A DNA stretch of 64,000 nucleotides from Allolobophora icterica (GCA_963556255.1 OY744609.1:24140634-24204633); one strand, 5' to 3'. Shown: positions 26,301 to 38,039, counted from the stretch's first letter. Notes: generated from the sequence alone by a model not told the origin. Translations and numbers: made by a program.

Positions 26301-29300
26301 TGTGTCTGTGTGTGTGTCTGTGTGTGTGTGTCTGTGTGTGTTTGTCAATAGTTTTTCCAGCATCATTTGCCTGCAGATGAACTGAGTGCTTTTATAGAAC
26401 TCTGACATCATTAGATCTGTTGAGTAGCACCTTTGAAGGTTCTTAGAAGGTGCAATAAAAATGTGTGCGTGACTGTTGTATTGTATGACATTACATCACG
26501 GTGAGCGAATTCTCAGGTCTGTTGTGGTGTCAATTGTCAGGCTTTAATTCATGTTGATATTGGTTGATTTTCCTTCCCAGCAACAGATGCAAGATTGGTT
26601 TCTGTTAGGAGACTGTAACACAAAATTGATTTGACTTAATCGAGGTATACTACCGATCAGCTGAGCAGTAGCATTGAGAATCAATCGGAGCTGATTAATG
26701 CCTGAAAGAGTTCAGCCTGCTTAAATAGCATTGCCACATTCAGTCCTAGTGCATGTGAACGCATGGTTCAAGGTTGTGGTGGATTGAGTTGTAAGCAACT
26801 CATATTGTGTGGTATATTGTGCGAATCTGGCTCAGGTGGTAAAAGCATGCTCAACACACATTCTACAATGCTCTGAGGTCAATCCCTGGTCACTAGCTTG
26901 TGATTAACAGGAGACTTTTAGCTATCAGCACTACTGCTTTACTGCTGGCTGCCCTTCAGTGGAAGCATTAGGCAAGCCACAGAATGGGATGAGTGTGGTT
27001 GAACTCCAGCAGAGCAAGCCTATTTAACTTTTATCTTGGTAAGAATGACAAAATAATGTAATACATGGCTGAGAACTAACAAAACTGTTTTATTGACCAT
27101 TTGGCCTTTTTATTTTTGATAAAGAATACACAGCATTAATGCTTAGCTGTTTAAAAAGCAGTCTGTTGTTGTATTGACTTCATTTTGACAAGGATGGTGG
27201 TGGCGGCAGTGGTGGAATTGGCAGTACGCAGAAAACAGTAGGTGAGAACTCACTAGTCAATCAGGCATACCTCAAGTACCTCGATGCACTTTCCTTGGAT
27301 GATACCAAGGCTGTCCACCATTTCCATGTTGGACGTATGCTCGTGGTCCTCGGAGAATATGACAAGGCCGTTCCAAGGCTGGAAGCAGCACTCGGCTGGA
27401 ATGACCAGCACGAATTGGCCAGGTAGATTACGTTAATCAACAGATGTAATCTAAGCCACATTTATATAGCACCGTTTAGCAGAATCTAAACTAATCTCAT
27501 CGATTCTGCGCATGTCATTGGCCATGTCATCTACCCACCCTATTGATGCAACTTGGTCGTAATTGTAATCGTAATCTCCAGATTTGGTCCAGAGACTCTG
27601 AACGTCCATACCATCTGTCAACTGTTGGTTGGCTCTATGTGTATGTGTGGGCCTGCCATTGGCGACCTCTTCTGGTTTACTGTCCATTGTTTAGCTAACT
27701 GATGTTACAGTCTGGCTTTAAGTGACATTTAACATCATATAGGCCAGTGCATAGAGCACCACTGATTTGTTTTGCACTGTGACTGGCGCTGTGTATATAT
27801 GTATATATCAATATTGTCGTAACCATAGGCGTAGACTCTGGGGGGCACCCGGGGCACGTGCCCCCCAATAATTGAGATGGACTGTACACCCAGTGCAACA
27901 AGTGTAGGATGAATAACCAAATGCCCCCAATATTTTGGACAAGTTTACGCCAGTGGTCGTAACTTATCAATACTGTTGTTATCATCAGAATTATTATCAT
28001 TATTAATGTTGTTATAGTCATTGGTGTCACAGTTATCATCAGGTTTTTATGTAATTGTAGCTGAAGATTTTTGAAGCACCTTTTAGAGGTGCGTACAGGC
28101 GCTTTGTGTATATTCTATGGTTTGCTGAAATCTTGTAGTCATCAGAGACACAGGTGAAGTTCGGCTGTAAACGAAATTGAAAGCACTAGTGGCAAACCGG
28201 CATAATTCGTATGTATGGTTTGAAACTCTGAACAGAGTGGTTGGTGAAAGGCATTACCACTTGTCCTGTAGCAGATGTAATTGTGTGTAGTCCATATTCT
28301 AGATAATTATGTAGCACGTTTTAAGAATCTTTCAGATGGGCTGTTTTGAAGCACACTTCCAGTTGGAGGTTCTTACCGGTAATTAATTTATTTGTGTTCT
28401 GTGAGGTTTTACCTTGGAGTGGCTCTGGTGCTGAAGAAGGGTGGCCCTGGAAACCGAAGCAAGGATTCTCTTGCATATCTTCTCAAGGGATTGCAGCTTC
28501 TGCTTAGGAGTGGCATTGAGGAAGCATTGAAGACAGAAACCACAAGGTCACTTAGTACTGTGCTTTTAATTGCATGTGCTTTGTATATTGAGTACTGGTA
28601 GCCAACTAGTGGTTTGGTGTAACACAAACAGGTTTCTTTGCAAACTATTTTCTAAAATAACACAGTTTATCTATGACTATTGAAACTTGTAGCCTGTCAA
28701 CAGTGCAGTTAGATTCATATGGCTTGCTCTGTTTATTTATCATTTGCGTACTTTCTGTTGAATATCGGGGTAGTTTAGAGTATGAAAACTCAAAGGAAAA
28801 GGTTATGCTGGTATTTTATTTCATCATCATCATCAGTTCCTGATGCCAGCCATTTGGGGGCGATGGGTACGAATAAATGATCTCCAGTGTCCTCAGTCAT
28901 TTGACAAGTCTAGTGCTCCCCTAGTGTTAGTCCAAGTGATGTTACATATGTCCCTGTTTATATTATTATAGTCTTGGTCTGCCTTTGTTTTGTTTTCCTT
29001 TGAATATTGCATGTAGTGCGCTGTGTGGGATTCGGTCAGCTGGCATTCTCTGGACATGTCCAGGCCATCAGGGTCTTTGTTGAAGACTTTGTCTAGTAGA
29101 GTTGTTTGGATACCTAATGATTGTCTTATGTCATCATTTCTTATTTTCTGCAGTCTTGAAATCCCTGCAATATTCTGAAGCCAGCTCTTTCTGAAGTAAG
29201 AATTCTTCTCTCATCTTGTTTTTGCATTGTCCAACATTCTGATCCATATAGGAAAGTCGGTTGTATTGTTGCCTTGTATATTTTGTCTTGGTTTTCTTTG

Positions 29301-32300
29301 TTAATTCTCTGCTTCTCCATATCCTGTTCATTATTCCAAATGCCTGTGAAGCACGTCCAATTCTTCTTTGTATATCTTTTTCGTTGCTGCCATCTGCATT
29401 TATTAGCCCTCCTAAATAGACGAATTATGGTTACATTTTGCTGCTTTTTAAATCTTTTTATATTTTAAAGATGAGATTGGTGTTTGTTTACCTTGTCAGG
29501 GAGAAGAAGCTGAGCACAGAAAACCTTCTATGCTTCTCTAATGTCTGTCTGCTGCAGGGTTTACTTCATTTGGGACAGTTGGTCTCGTCTGCCAACAGCA
29601 GCAGCGGCGAATGTCTTTCAGCTGTCAACATTTGGCAAAAGTAATGACTTGTTCATTTAACATTTTGATACGAACGTGTACTAAAGTGACTGGGAAACCA
29701 ATGCAACTTCTCAATAAAGTGTAAACATCGACTTATTTCTAATTTGATTTTTTCATGTGACAAGTATTTTATTTTTTATTTTAGTATGAAGGAAGTAAGA
29801 ATTGACAAATGAAAGCACATAAGTGGTGCAAATGGAATTTGTAGTTCAGTCTGAAACTATAAGTGTTGTTTTATTATATGGGATTATGCGTGCCAATTCT
29901 TTCAGTGTTGCCCTTCTGGCTTCTATTGCTATGACAACTGTTGCCCGTGGCGACACATACCGAAAACTGGAACAAGTGTTGATGGATGCTCATTCGCTGC
30001 TTCTGCAGAAGTTGTTGGAAACATCAAAAGAGAATGTCACATTAATTGGAGCAAGATGTGAACGACTGTCTGCCATCATCCGCCACTCCACGATTCCTCC
30101 GAATGCTCAACTTCTCCAGCTTCAGCTAAAGGTGATGATTTTCCTCGTAATTCATTTATTCACCTATTTCTTTGTCCATTTTTACACTTGTTTGCTTGCC
30201 CTTGCCACTCACGCATTCATATCATTCATTCGTTTGCTTGCTTATTCATTTGTTCATTTGCTTATTCACCTCTCTTGCTTGTGTGCTGACTTAATATTCA
30301 TTCATTCGGAGCATTTCTATAGCACTATGTTAAGGTATAAGGCAATCTGAAAGGACTTTTCTATCGCTTCCACATGAGGATCGTAGAGCAGTGAAACTTC
30401 ACCATACAAGCTGCAACAGCAAATCTTTCAACATGTTGGGTTTTGAATGATGAACAATCTGGTGAATATTAAAACGTGTGACTTGGTGGCTTATTGGTTC
30501 AGTGCTTGCGTTGCACATGGATTGTTCAGGTTCAAGCCATCATTCGGATGGACAGTGTGATGGAATGTCCAGTGCAAGTCTTTAATGCATAGTTGCATAG
30601 CACCATCAATTGTTTCTTATTCTATCTATCTATCTATCTATCTATCTATAATGAACTTCTATAGCGCCCCTTCAAGAAATCTACTCAGTGGCACTCCCGA
30701 CCCAGGCCCGGTCAAAAAGAAAGGTCTTAAGAAGGCCATAGAAAGTACCTGAGAGGTCTCTAGGGAGAGAGCGAAGGGAGAGAGGGAGGTCGTTCCAAGC
30801 GGTAGGACCCACCACGGAGAATGCCCTACGCTGCGCCATAGCAGTACGCGCATAGGGGACAGCAAAATCACCCCGGGAGGCCGAGCGCAAGGCACGGCGC
30901 CCCGCACAAGCGGAAGTTACGTAATGGCGCTTCATAAGTATAGGAAATAATAATAATAATAATGCACTTGTTTGTTAATTGAAAGCATTTCTATAGGACA
31001 TCTTGTATCTATTCAGAAACATTCTCAGTCCAGCTCTGGTGAAACAGAAGAATTTTAACACTTTAATGATGAGCTGCATTGGTTTCCCAGTCACTTTTAG
31101 TACACTTTCGTCATTTAAGTGTTAAAGAACATTGTTGTGTATTGGTGTACAACACAGCAGGTTAGACTTTGGCCTGGCGTCTTCTGGGATCAGAATACAG
31201 ATCTTGATTAGGTCTTAGGTTAGATTAGATTTTGGTGTTTCACATGAATCCCACAATAATATATTGTGCGATTATTTGATTCTGTTGCAGACAAGTCAGA
31301 CGTTGGCACGGATCCAGCCATGCAGCAGTTACGCTCTATATCTGCTCGGCAATGCGCAACTGGCTTCCTATGACTTTGAGCCGAATTCTTCTGGAGCGAA
31401 AGACCTTCTCAGTGACTCTAGAAAGTCATTCTTAGCAAGCATCCTCATGGAAGGAAGTTCTAGTTCTGGAGAACCGCTTCCACAAGTTACAGGTATCTTA
31501 TCTTGGCAGTTGTTGATGTGTTGGCTTTTCAACACTGTTGTCTAGATTCAAATCCTATAGTACTTTATGTAACGTTGTTGATACATGACAGCTCTGAGCA
31601 ATCTTATCTCATCTAATCTTAGAACTTCTATAATGCCATTATAATAAGGCACTAGGCATCAATCGATGGCACTACAAAACAAATTCCCAAACTGGTCGAT
31701 ACCAAAAGAGAGGACTTAAGTAAAATCAGTTGCCTGTCCAAAAGCATTCGAAGTCATGATCGCCTGACGCCATGAGTGTACCAAGTTCCGACCGCTCGAA
31801 TTCCCGCCTCCATACGAGTCCGACTGCAGTGCCCCTATGCTGTTTACAGAGCCTAATGTCAACCCCTGCCCCTTACAGAACTGTCATCTGAATGCTCGCA
31901 GTGGCTTTAGAGAACAAGCTGGATGGTGGTGGAGGAGAATCATGCACAATTTATGTCCGTCCAAATAATTTTCACCCGTCCAAGGGACGGGTGGCTGGCT
32001 AAGGGCCTGGTTGTGCACAGTGCCTTGATCCATCTAAATTGATCAGTTCATCAGTTATCAATATAATGTGTGTACAATTGCCATGATGTGTTTACCAAGT
32101 GGTTACTTGCTTACAGTTTTGATGTAACTGTGAGAAAACTGTACATGTTTAGACCAGAAATGGTGGCAAGAGAAAGTAACACAGAACAAAACAAATGTGG
32201 AACAATCGTCAGGTCCTGGCAAAGTGCCAGCAAGTTCAACTCCTGGTAAATTACCACTTTCAGCTCCTGGCAAAGTGCCAGCAGCTGGAGGCAGAGGAGG

Positions 32301-35300
32301 TGCAAAAGTCTCTACTCCTGGGAATATCTCCTCTAAAACAAGTGCCACATCTCTTACAGGACCTGCACTTAAAGGTATTATTTGTGAATTTGAGTAATGA
32401 ATATTTAATTTAATACATTGCAACTAGAAAAATTCTTATATTGCCTTCTACGATGCTGTCGTCATTTCTGTTTTGATAAACGTTACGATTAGTTTCGTAA
32501 GCACTATAAAGCGATGGCTTTCAGCAGTCTTTGAAACTTCATTTTGTGTTTCCTGAATATATTACGTTGTGCAGCTAGATGTTACCTCTCGTGAAGTGTT
32601 GTTGAGTTTTTCTGCCTCTGGGTAATTATCTGGGTAATTATTATCTATAGACAAGGTGCCAAATAAATTCACAGCTACAAGACAACCCTTTTAAGCAAGT
32701 GATGCAATGTACAGTGCAGAGTGCTGACCCGTTAACATGAAGTCGTTGGGAGACAAGACCGGACAAGGCGCATAAACTAGATCGTGTGTAAAACGAACTA
32801 ATGCAGTTAAATAACCTTTTGTCTAAATTAAACGTCCGTCCATCCATCCGTCCACCTGACCATCAGTTCGTCTATCTGACTCGGCGTGTTCTATAGCCGA
32901 CCGCCAATTCGTTCGTCCAACTGACCGTACATCCGACTGTCTGTCCATCTGACCATCAGTGCAGTTTGAATGCCCATCCAACCGTCCGTCTGGCACATTA
33001 ACCAATACGGTGTCTTAAGTTAACCTTTTAACGACGAGAGGGAGTAGTTTTCCATACATCTTAGTGCGTGCTCGTCTTTGAAGTGTTAATAGCTTTGGGG
33101 GAGATTACAGGATTTTGCATCAGATTCCGGTAGTGTGTTAATGAGTTCACACTGTTCTGTGTTATGTGGGGTATGCGTTTGTCTTGTATCAGTAAGGAAT
33201 ACTTACTAAGTATATTACAACAAAATTCTGTACACAAAATATGGGCGTTAATATCAAGATAGTGTTATAATGGGGTTATATTCTAAATTAGAATTAAATT
33301 TGGTATTCATGTCCTTGAGTGTTTTATGTCAAAAGTTATGTTCTAATGATAAGGAGATTCAGTATGTCGTCTCTGTTTTTGTTGTAGGGAAGGCTGCAGT
33401 CACTCGTGGAGGTGGGGCAGGAAGAGGTGTGGGAAGAGGAGGTGCTTCAGGTTCTGGCAAGACTTCTGTATGTGTAACTATTGTTCCACTAAGATTAAAA
33501 TGTAGTTTAAAACTTAACTCCATGCCCTTTAAAATTTGATCTTCGGCTATTCATTTGCTCAAACCACAGAATGTCTGCTGATTTGCTCTGCCTTAACTGT
33601 TTACGCTGTCTGATTACATTACTATATATTACTGAAAATTATACATTACCACTGCTATACATTACTATGAATTGCTATGCATCAGGCATAGGCGCACTAC
33701 AGTATTCTGCATATACATCAGAAACTAGTTATGACACTGTCTATGGGAGCTATATTAAAAACCGCCTAATTAGAATGAGTGTATTTTCTATAGCTGAATT
33801 AATTTTTAGATCTATCTGTCACTGTTCAGAATTCATGTTTTAATGAAGCATATTATATTAAGTCTCCAGTGTACATAGGATACATTACGGCGTTTAGTTT
33901 CTGCTGCTACACTCCTACAATTCTTGCATTTGGTTTTAAATATATTTATGTTCAGGTTGTGCTTGGCAAAGGTCCTACAAAAACAGCAGCACCTAATTCG
34001 AGTAATGCCTCTGCCACACCTGCTTCTACTGTTTCTGCTGCTACACCAAAAGCCACTTCGGAGCCAGAGGGTACAGTGTTCTTTCTCATCCTAAACTACA
34101 ACGGTACAAGTGCACTATGTTGCTAGAGTCATGTTAATCAGACCATTTATGCTCTGAATACTACCAAGTCTCGTTGATACTAATGTAATACTCGGATTAT
34201 TGCTATTTATGCTTATATTATTTCTGTATGGATGAATTTCATCCATTATTTTGCATAATTATGATAATAATGACATTACTACTACCCTATTTAAATATTA
34301 GTATTTGTTGCACAGCTGATGACTTCAATTTTGTTTAAGAAAGTGGCTATGTATGCTGAGGTCTCAGTCAGTTTGTAAATGGCCGACACTGAATATTTGC
34401 AGCCAAACCTGTAGCAGAGTCAACTATCGTGGATCAGAGCAGTACGACTGTGATGAATCAAGCAAGCTTCCATCCAAGGTTGGGCCTTGCAAGGGCGCTG
34501 TCACGTGGTGCCAAAGATCTGTCTGAAGCCAAGAAATACTACCTGGAAGCCATCAGTATGGCGCCACAGGTCAGTGACATTGCATAGGCACCAAATATAA
34601 GTGGTATTTATATTTAAAAGTAAGTGCCATATTGTAGAATAACTCTGGTAAGTGGTATTTCTTATGGTAGCTAAAGTAAGTGAAATTTCGTATAACGCCA
34701 AAAGTAATCGGCATTCGGTTTGGCACTAAAGTGATAGTACTGTATCCTGACTAGATGAAGCCGTGAAAAGCCAGCACAGTAAATATTCATAGACACGCCA
34801 GCTACTTAATGATAAGAATAAATGCCAAGTCATTGTTTTTATACAAAGGCCTCATATAAGAATGAACATCATGAAAACATTTTTAAAATGCAGTGCTTTC
34901 TTGGCCAGTTACATACGTTATATGTATTTCTTCCAGGAGCATTCGGCATACATAGAAGTTGCGGAGTTGTTGACAGAGACAGATCCACTTGGTGCTGTCG
35001 ACATCTACTGCAAGTTTCCAATTCCACCAAATCCAACATTCAACGATGCTTACATCTTTGGCGAAATAGTCAGGCTGCTTTTCAAGGCAGAAAAGTATGA
35101 TGACTCAAGGCTGCTGTCCAACATGATTGCACTTGGCAAGATCATGGGACTGGGTATGTATCAAATACGGTTTCCTTGAAAAGCACGATTCAGTAAGATA
35201 AGTGACAACACTGGGTTCCTCAGCTTTCAGGTGGCTCTTCGGAAGGAATTCGCTATGGAATTCTCTTGGTGGATTTTGACTTTGACTAGACCTATGAAGT

Positions 35301-35986
35301 GGATTATGATTTAAAGTACAGTTTCACTTGAAGCAGTCACTGATGCATGCCTTGTGCATTATTGATAACAGGGCTACAAAGGTCATTAGATTAAGTTAGA
35401 TTAGTAAGTTAAATGCTTGCATGTTAAATGTCCCTATCACCAGAAGTCTTTAAAAACATGATCTGACAAATTCTATAATGCAGCTGTAATAATGCAGCAA
35501 AATCCCATGTTGTACCTAATTAGCAGTACTTATTGTTTCATTTGCTTGCATATTGTGCAATTTCTAAAGGGAGTTATTAATTAGATTCAGATATGGCACC
35601 CTATATTGTAATTGTAATCTGACATTTATAAAGCGCAACTTCAAGAAAAACTCATCAAAGGTGCTCCCAACCTGAACGAGCGAAGTCACTGGCGCTTGCA
35701 AAACTGTGGAAGGGACAAACTGAGGAGCTCGAGCCACAGCTCTCGAGAAAGGCAAACATTTGGGATATGGGCACAGACTAAATAAAAGTATATGTAAAGC
35801 TGATGATCCGGATTGGTGATGGCTATTCTGCTGTTGTTTGTCTTAGCTTCTCTGGAAAAGTATGTGGAGACGTTGCAGAAGAAGTTCAAGACTGAATTCC
35901 TGAAGCATCTGTATGCTGGTGTCAATGGAAAACAAGTTGATGATCCAATGATGCAACAGTTTTTCAAAATTAAATGCTGGATCTGA
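17384..35986 (+). CDS. cadherin-like / U-box / TPR protein, probable E3 ubiquitin ligase
   Basis: Twenty exons: 17384-17545, 20335-20539, 21359-21525, 21915-22212, 22603-22676, 23421-23474, 24788-24852, 24936-25235, 25931-26152, 27193-27422, 28406-28546, 29500-29640, 29906-30131, 31291-31492, 32153-32374, 33388-33467, 33956-34070, 34403-34569, 34937-35153, 35847-35986; about 1140 residues. Exons 1-4 encode cadherin-like beta-sandwich repeats (LKSLVVKPGKLLPSFKKG; DGTTKAYWIHAKRL; LNPPFASNVFEYF; YTIFLIRKQ). Exon 4 holds a U-box: YECPVSLAPLYQPVTV, HTYSGPIIDSF, DPIGEQTL, LPNYEL. Exons 8-14 and 18-19 are helical TPR-like (HVGRMLVVLGEYDKAVPRLE; LGLARALSRGAKDLSEAKKY). Exons 15-17 are a Gly/Pro/Ser/Lys linker. 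Reading phases agree at every junction except exon 6 to 7. Exon 8 probably uses a GC donor. U-boxes recruit ubiquitin-loaded E2 enzymes; substrate unknown. I know no vertebrate protein with this order. Confidence 0.9.
17745..17995. mobile_element. MITE with GGCGGCGATC ends, copy 1
   Basis: GCATGGACGGCGATCCCGG at the left and AAGATCGCCGCCAGTG at the right are imperfect inverted repeats. The interior shares ATTTTGAAGAAAC and CACCTGTCAA-CAAGATCG with copies at 49061-49260 and 50288-50681. In intron 1 of the U-box gene. Confidence 0.65.
19041..19128 (-). pseudogene. first exon of a hAT transposase remnant
   Basis: On the minus strand it reads MDKFVVRSKKSKADELNDEL and on to a donor GCAG|GTATGT. 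Short Met-Asp-Lys/Arg-Phe starts followed by a basic stretch are typical of hAT transposases of the ZMYM/TTF type. No later exons survive within the element. Confidence 0.55.
19670..19860 (-). pseudogene. LINE ORF2 C-terminal fragment
   Basis: Minus-strand reading gives GRRSQGRQRKRWEDTIQQDL and KKEDAQERNKWKRRI, the basic tail typical of endonuclease-reverse transcriptase LINEs. It is nested in the hAT element, so it inserted later. Confidence 0.5.
20160..20280 (-). repeat. LINE 3' tail
   Basis: GAATGAATGAATAAAG tail (minus) next to AATTTATATGGTGCCTCTTGAAGGG, the recurrent 3' end of a LINE family in this window. In intron 1 of the U-box gene. Confidence 0.5.
20619..20890 (+). repeat. probable retroposon remnant with (ACTT)n tail
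   Basis: Non-coding intron 2 sequence ending TTAATAAAGGATATACTTACTTACTTACT, the same tail type as at 13960-13985. No coding motif. Confidence 0.4.
22695..22835. repeat. ~20-bp minisatellite, about 7 units
   Basis: Units of GGGGATCACATGTTTTAA and variants start about 20 bases after the end of exon 5 of the U-box gene. Confidence 0.85.
22947..23017. mobile_element. TTAA micro-MITE, copy 2 (71 bp)
   Basis: TTAACACTTTAACGATGAG at the left and CTTCGTTAAAGTGTTAA at the right are near-perfect inverted repeats bounded by TTAA. The core GTGTACTAAAAGCGACTGGG is shared with the other copies. Confidence 0.85.
23810..24283. mobile_element. hAT-type MITE with polypyrimidine core
   Basis: Ends CAGGGCTCGAAGTGGGA and (reversed) CAGTGCTCGAAGTGGGA, with a perfect 8-bp duplication ACTACATA (23802-23809 and 24284-24291). 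The 474-bp interior contains a CCCTCCC/CCTTCCC pyrimidine tract (about 23865-24025) and paired GAGGTGCCGGTATGGC motifs near each end. Pro/Leu/Ser-rich ORFs here are artefacts. Confidence 0.9.
26280..26345. repeat. compound (TG)n microsatellite
   Basis: TGTG runs interrupted by CTG and TTG in intron 9 of the U-box gene. Confidence 0.85.
26825..26910 (+). repeat. tRNA-like SINE head
   Basis: TGGCTCAGGTGGTAAAAGC resembles an A box and GAGGTCAATCCC a B box, about 45 bases apart. Too diverged to be a tRNA gene. Confidence 0.4.
27824..27955. mobile_element. 132-bp hAT-type MITE
   Basis: CATAGGCGTAGAC and (reversed) CACTGGCGTAAAC ends with perfect 8-bp duplication GTCGTAAC (27816-27823 and 27956-27963). 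In intron 10 of the U-box gene. The core has GGGGGGCACCCGGGGCACGTG. Confidence 0.9.
28800..29420 (-). pseudogene. LINE reverse transcriptase 3' fragment
   Basis: Minus-strand readings, with frameshifts, give GGLINADGSNEKDIQRRIG, ASQAFGIMNRIWRSRELT and QPTFLYGSECWTMQ, the thumb/connection region of endonuclease-type LINE ORF2. Inserted antisense in intron 11 of the U-box gene. Confidence 0.75.
29657..29724. mobile_element. TTAA micro-MITE, copy 3
   Basis: TTAACATTTTGATACGAACG left end, core GTGTACTAAAGTGACTGGGA, right end CAATAAAGTGTAAAC. The right TTAA has decayed. Intron 12 of the U-box gene, 17 bases after the donor. Confidence 0.65.
30478..30560 (+). repeat. tRNA-like SINE head
   Basis: TGGTTCAGTGCTTGCG (A-box-like) and GGTTCAAGCC (B-box-like) about 35 bases apart. 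No cloverleaf with paired stems, so not called a tRNA. Confidence 0.45.
30620..30940 (-). pseudogene. CR1/L2-like LINE 3' end with (TATC)n tail
   Basis: Minus ORF ends AFSVVGPTAWNDLPLSLRSL and FLFDRAWVGSATE-stop, the conserved C-terminus of CR1/L2-type ORF2. Then TTGAAGGGGCGCTATAGAAG and a TAGA tetranucleotide tail (30621-30650). 5' truncated. In intron 13 of the U-box gene. Confidence 0.8.
31055..31125. mobile_element. TTAA micro-MITE, copy 4 (71 bp, inverted)
   Basis: TTAACACTTTAATGATGAGC to TTTCGTCATTTAAGTGTTAA, with the core in the opposite orientation to copies 2 and 3 (GCATTGGTTTCCCAGTCAC). Confidence 0.85.
31600..32020. repeat. dispersed repeat pair member (with 51366-51560)
   Basis: Most of 31855-32015 is found inverted at about 51366-51560 (CCCGTCCAAGGGACGGGT, CATGCACAATTTATG, AGAACTGTCATCTGAATGCT). 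A LINE-like tail (ACTTCTATAATGCC) lies near 31623. In intron 14 of the U-box gene. Confidence 0.7.
33020..33089. mobile_element. TTAA micro-MITE, copy 5 (70 bp)
   Basis: TTAACCTTTTAACGACGAG to GCTCGTCTTTGAAGTGTTAA. The core is diverged (GGGAGTAGTTTTCC) but the ends and length are conserved. Confidence 0.75.
35600..35760 (-). repeat. LINE 3' end fragment
   Basis: TTTATAAAGCGCAACTTCAAG and GGTGCTCCCAACCTGAAC match, inverted, the 3' end seen at 30659-30720. In the last intron of the U-box gene. Confidence 0.5.
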
Positions 35987-35995
35987 AATGAACAA

Positions 35996-36004
35996 ATAAA
36001 ATAA
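35996..36004 (+). terminator. poly(A) signal cluster of the U-box gene
   Basis: AATAAA and an overlapping ATAAAC begin about ten bases after the stop codon, giving a very short 3' UTR if used. Other AATAAA-like sites lie further down. Confidence 0.4.
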
Positions 36005-36750
36005 ACAAATTTGCACTCTATATCGATTTGTATCTGCATATTTTATTATGCAGATTCAAATATTTATAGCACAACTTTCAGAGACTCTGCATAGGCACAG
36101 TAAGTCCTGTGTAACAGTAACAGCAAACCTCAGTTTAGGAATAATTCCTAACACGGTTTTATTTGATTGACTCATTGGTGAATTGAGTGATGGATGATCA
36201 GTCTGTCGGATGAATGTTTAAGAACCTCTCAAAGGTTCAGCATGCATTAGTTTTTCTTTACTATTATGTAATATAATTTAAGTTCTGTTTTGTTGTACAA
36301 CATGATTTAATGTAGGGCCTAATTATATATGCAGGTACATGTATGTTTATATGTAGCACAATGTAAGAACTGCACATGGCGCAGCGCATGTAATAATCGA
36401 ACAGACAGAAATAGCATATGTAACTTGAGCTGCATTAAATTTCCATCAGGTTTATGATAGAATGGATGGCTGTACCAGACAGATAGCATGAAGTTAACAC
36501 TGCATTTCACAGTTATAACTTCTGTGTACTGGTGTAAGCAAACTACTATTATTGTGCTCAGTGTTTACACCAGAAAATCGGCATCCTATCGTGTTAGAAA
36601 ACCATATAATTTGTAAATTCTAAATACTTTTAGTAAAAATCTTTGAGTAAACCGTCAGATCTTTGTGGCTTGGAAATTAACCACTGCCATGCAATGAGTT
36701 CACGTTTATGATGGGATTATTCACGAGTCTCTGTACAATAAACTGGTCTC
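36005..36750. other. intergenic stretch
   Basis: No gene, tandem repeat or element termini recognised. Confidence 0.4.
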
Positions 36751-37110
36751 TGCCGTCAGCTATCAGCACATCTCCTGCCTCTGCCTTCTTGACATCTCCA
36801 GTTCTCCACCACATTCGATACCATTGATTTCAGTCTCCTTCAACAACTATCTTCTTGGTGTGGCCTCTCCGGCGCTGTTCTACTTTGGTTCCAGTCCTAT
36901 GTTTCTTCTCGATCCTTAAGTCTCTGTTATAGCTTCCAGGCTCCAGCCACTGCTCGCAACCCCTCCTCTCTCCTGTGGTGTCCCACTCCTCTTCTTCCTA
37001 TATACCACACCTTTAAGCCATCTCATAAAATCTGTTCACCACCATCGCTATGCAGGCAACACCCAGCTCAGTATTCATAATTGGATCCTTTCCCTCCTCA
37101 GTAATTGCAG
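36751..37110 (+). pseudogene. CR1/L2-like reverse transcriptase remnant
   Basis: With frameshifts it reads FDTIDFSLLQQLSSWCGLSG, AVLLWFQSYVSSRSL and VHHHRYAGNTQLS (functional elements have YADDTQL). This is the palm region of a CR1/L2-type LINE, heavily mutated. Confidence 0.75.
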
Positions 37111-37154
37111 CCATTGCATGAAGTTCCATGGTGTTACATCATCCCTGGCCAGAA

Positions 37155-37345
37155 TTAATACAAGTATCAACAGGGCTCCAGCATGGGTCCTACCAATTTT
37201 GTAGTAGCCATTAATTCTGGTTTAAAACCTCTGTACCACTTCAATCGCATCTTCAAATACGCAGATGACTGCTATCTTGCGAATGATAGATATATCTTCT
37301 GCAGACACTGTGACACGGTTAATCATCGCAGCGAAAGACGATGAT
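37155..37345 (+). pseudogene. second, unrelated LINE RT fragment
   Basis: Reads QQGSSMGPTNFVVAINSGLK and FNRIFKYADDCYLAND: the RT motifs QGS.xGP and YADD, but from a different LINE family than the fragment directly upstream. No intact frame. Confidence 0.65.
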
Positions 37346-38030
37346 GCTTATCTGAACCTAATGCAGCAAATCGTGATCAGTTGGCCAGAGATTCCGACCC
37401 ACCTGTCTAGATTTACGACCGTACCATCCCCAACAGCAACGTCAAATGGTGAACATATATTAACCATATGACAAAATTGCCCATATGGGCTCTATATTGC
37501 TCACACATGGTACATCACTATGAAGTATGCAACATGCATATCATACAAAATCTACATTATGAATGCATGCAAAAATTACAAGAAATGCGTAAGAATATCA
37601 AATCCTATAGGCCTATAGGTGTTGTTGCCAATGAAGAAGTACAAATACAAATAAAACTTATGAGCAGCCATGTTTTAAACCAGAAATATACAGTTGCACA
37701 TGTACACCTCCAACTGATATTATTGCAACAATGGAGCAACAATGGAGACTTGGTCGATTGGTCATATAAACACAAACGTGGACACCTTTATTAAAACGGC
37801 ATGGATGGCTCTGGCCTAGCATGGCGCACGCCTCATGAATACACCATCTGAACATCCATGATTACGATTGCAAAAGACGTATAAGCAAAATTTCCAACAT
37901 ATTTCCAAAACAAATCTTTTTAATTCAATGTAGCAAAAATTAAATAAAAAATGTCCAACAAAATAATCTTTCTTCTATTGCGATTTCTAGGCATCTCTTT
38001 TCAGAGCACACAAGACATCAATCAACAGTT
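37346..38030. other. intergenic stretch
   Basis: Nothing recognised. Confidence 0.4.
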
Positions 38031-38039
38031 ATTTGGAAG

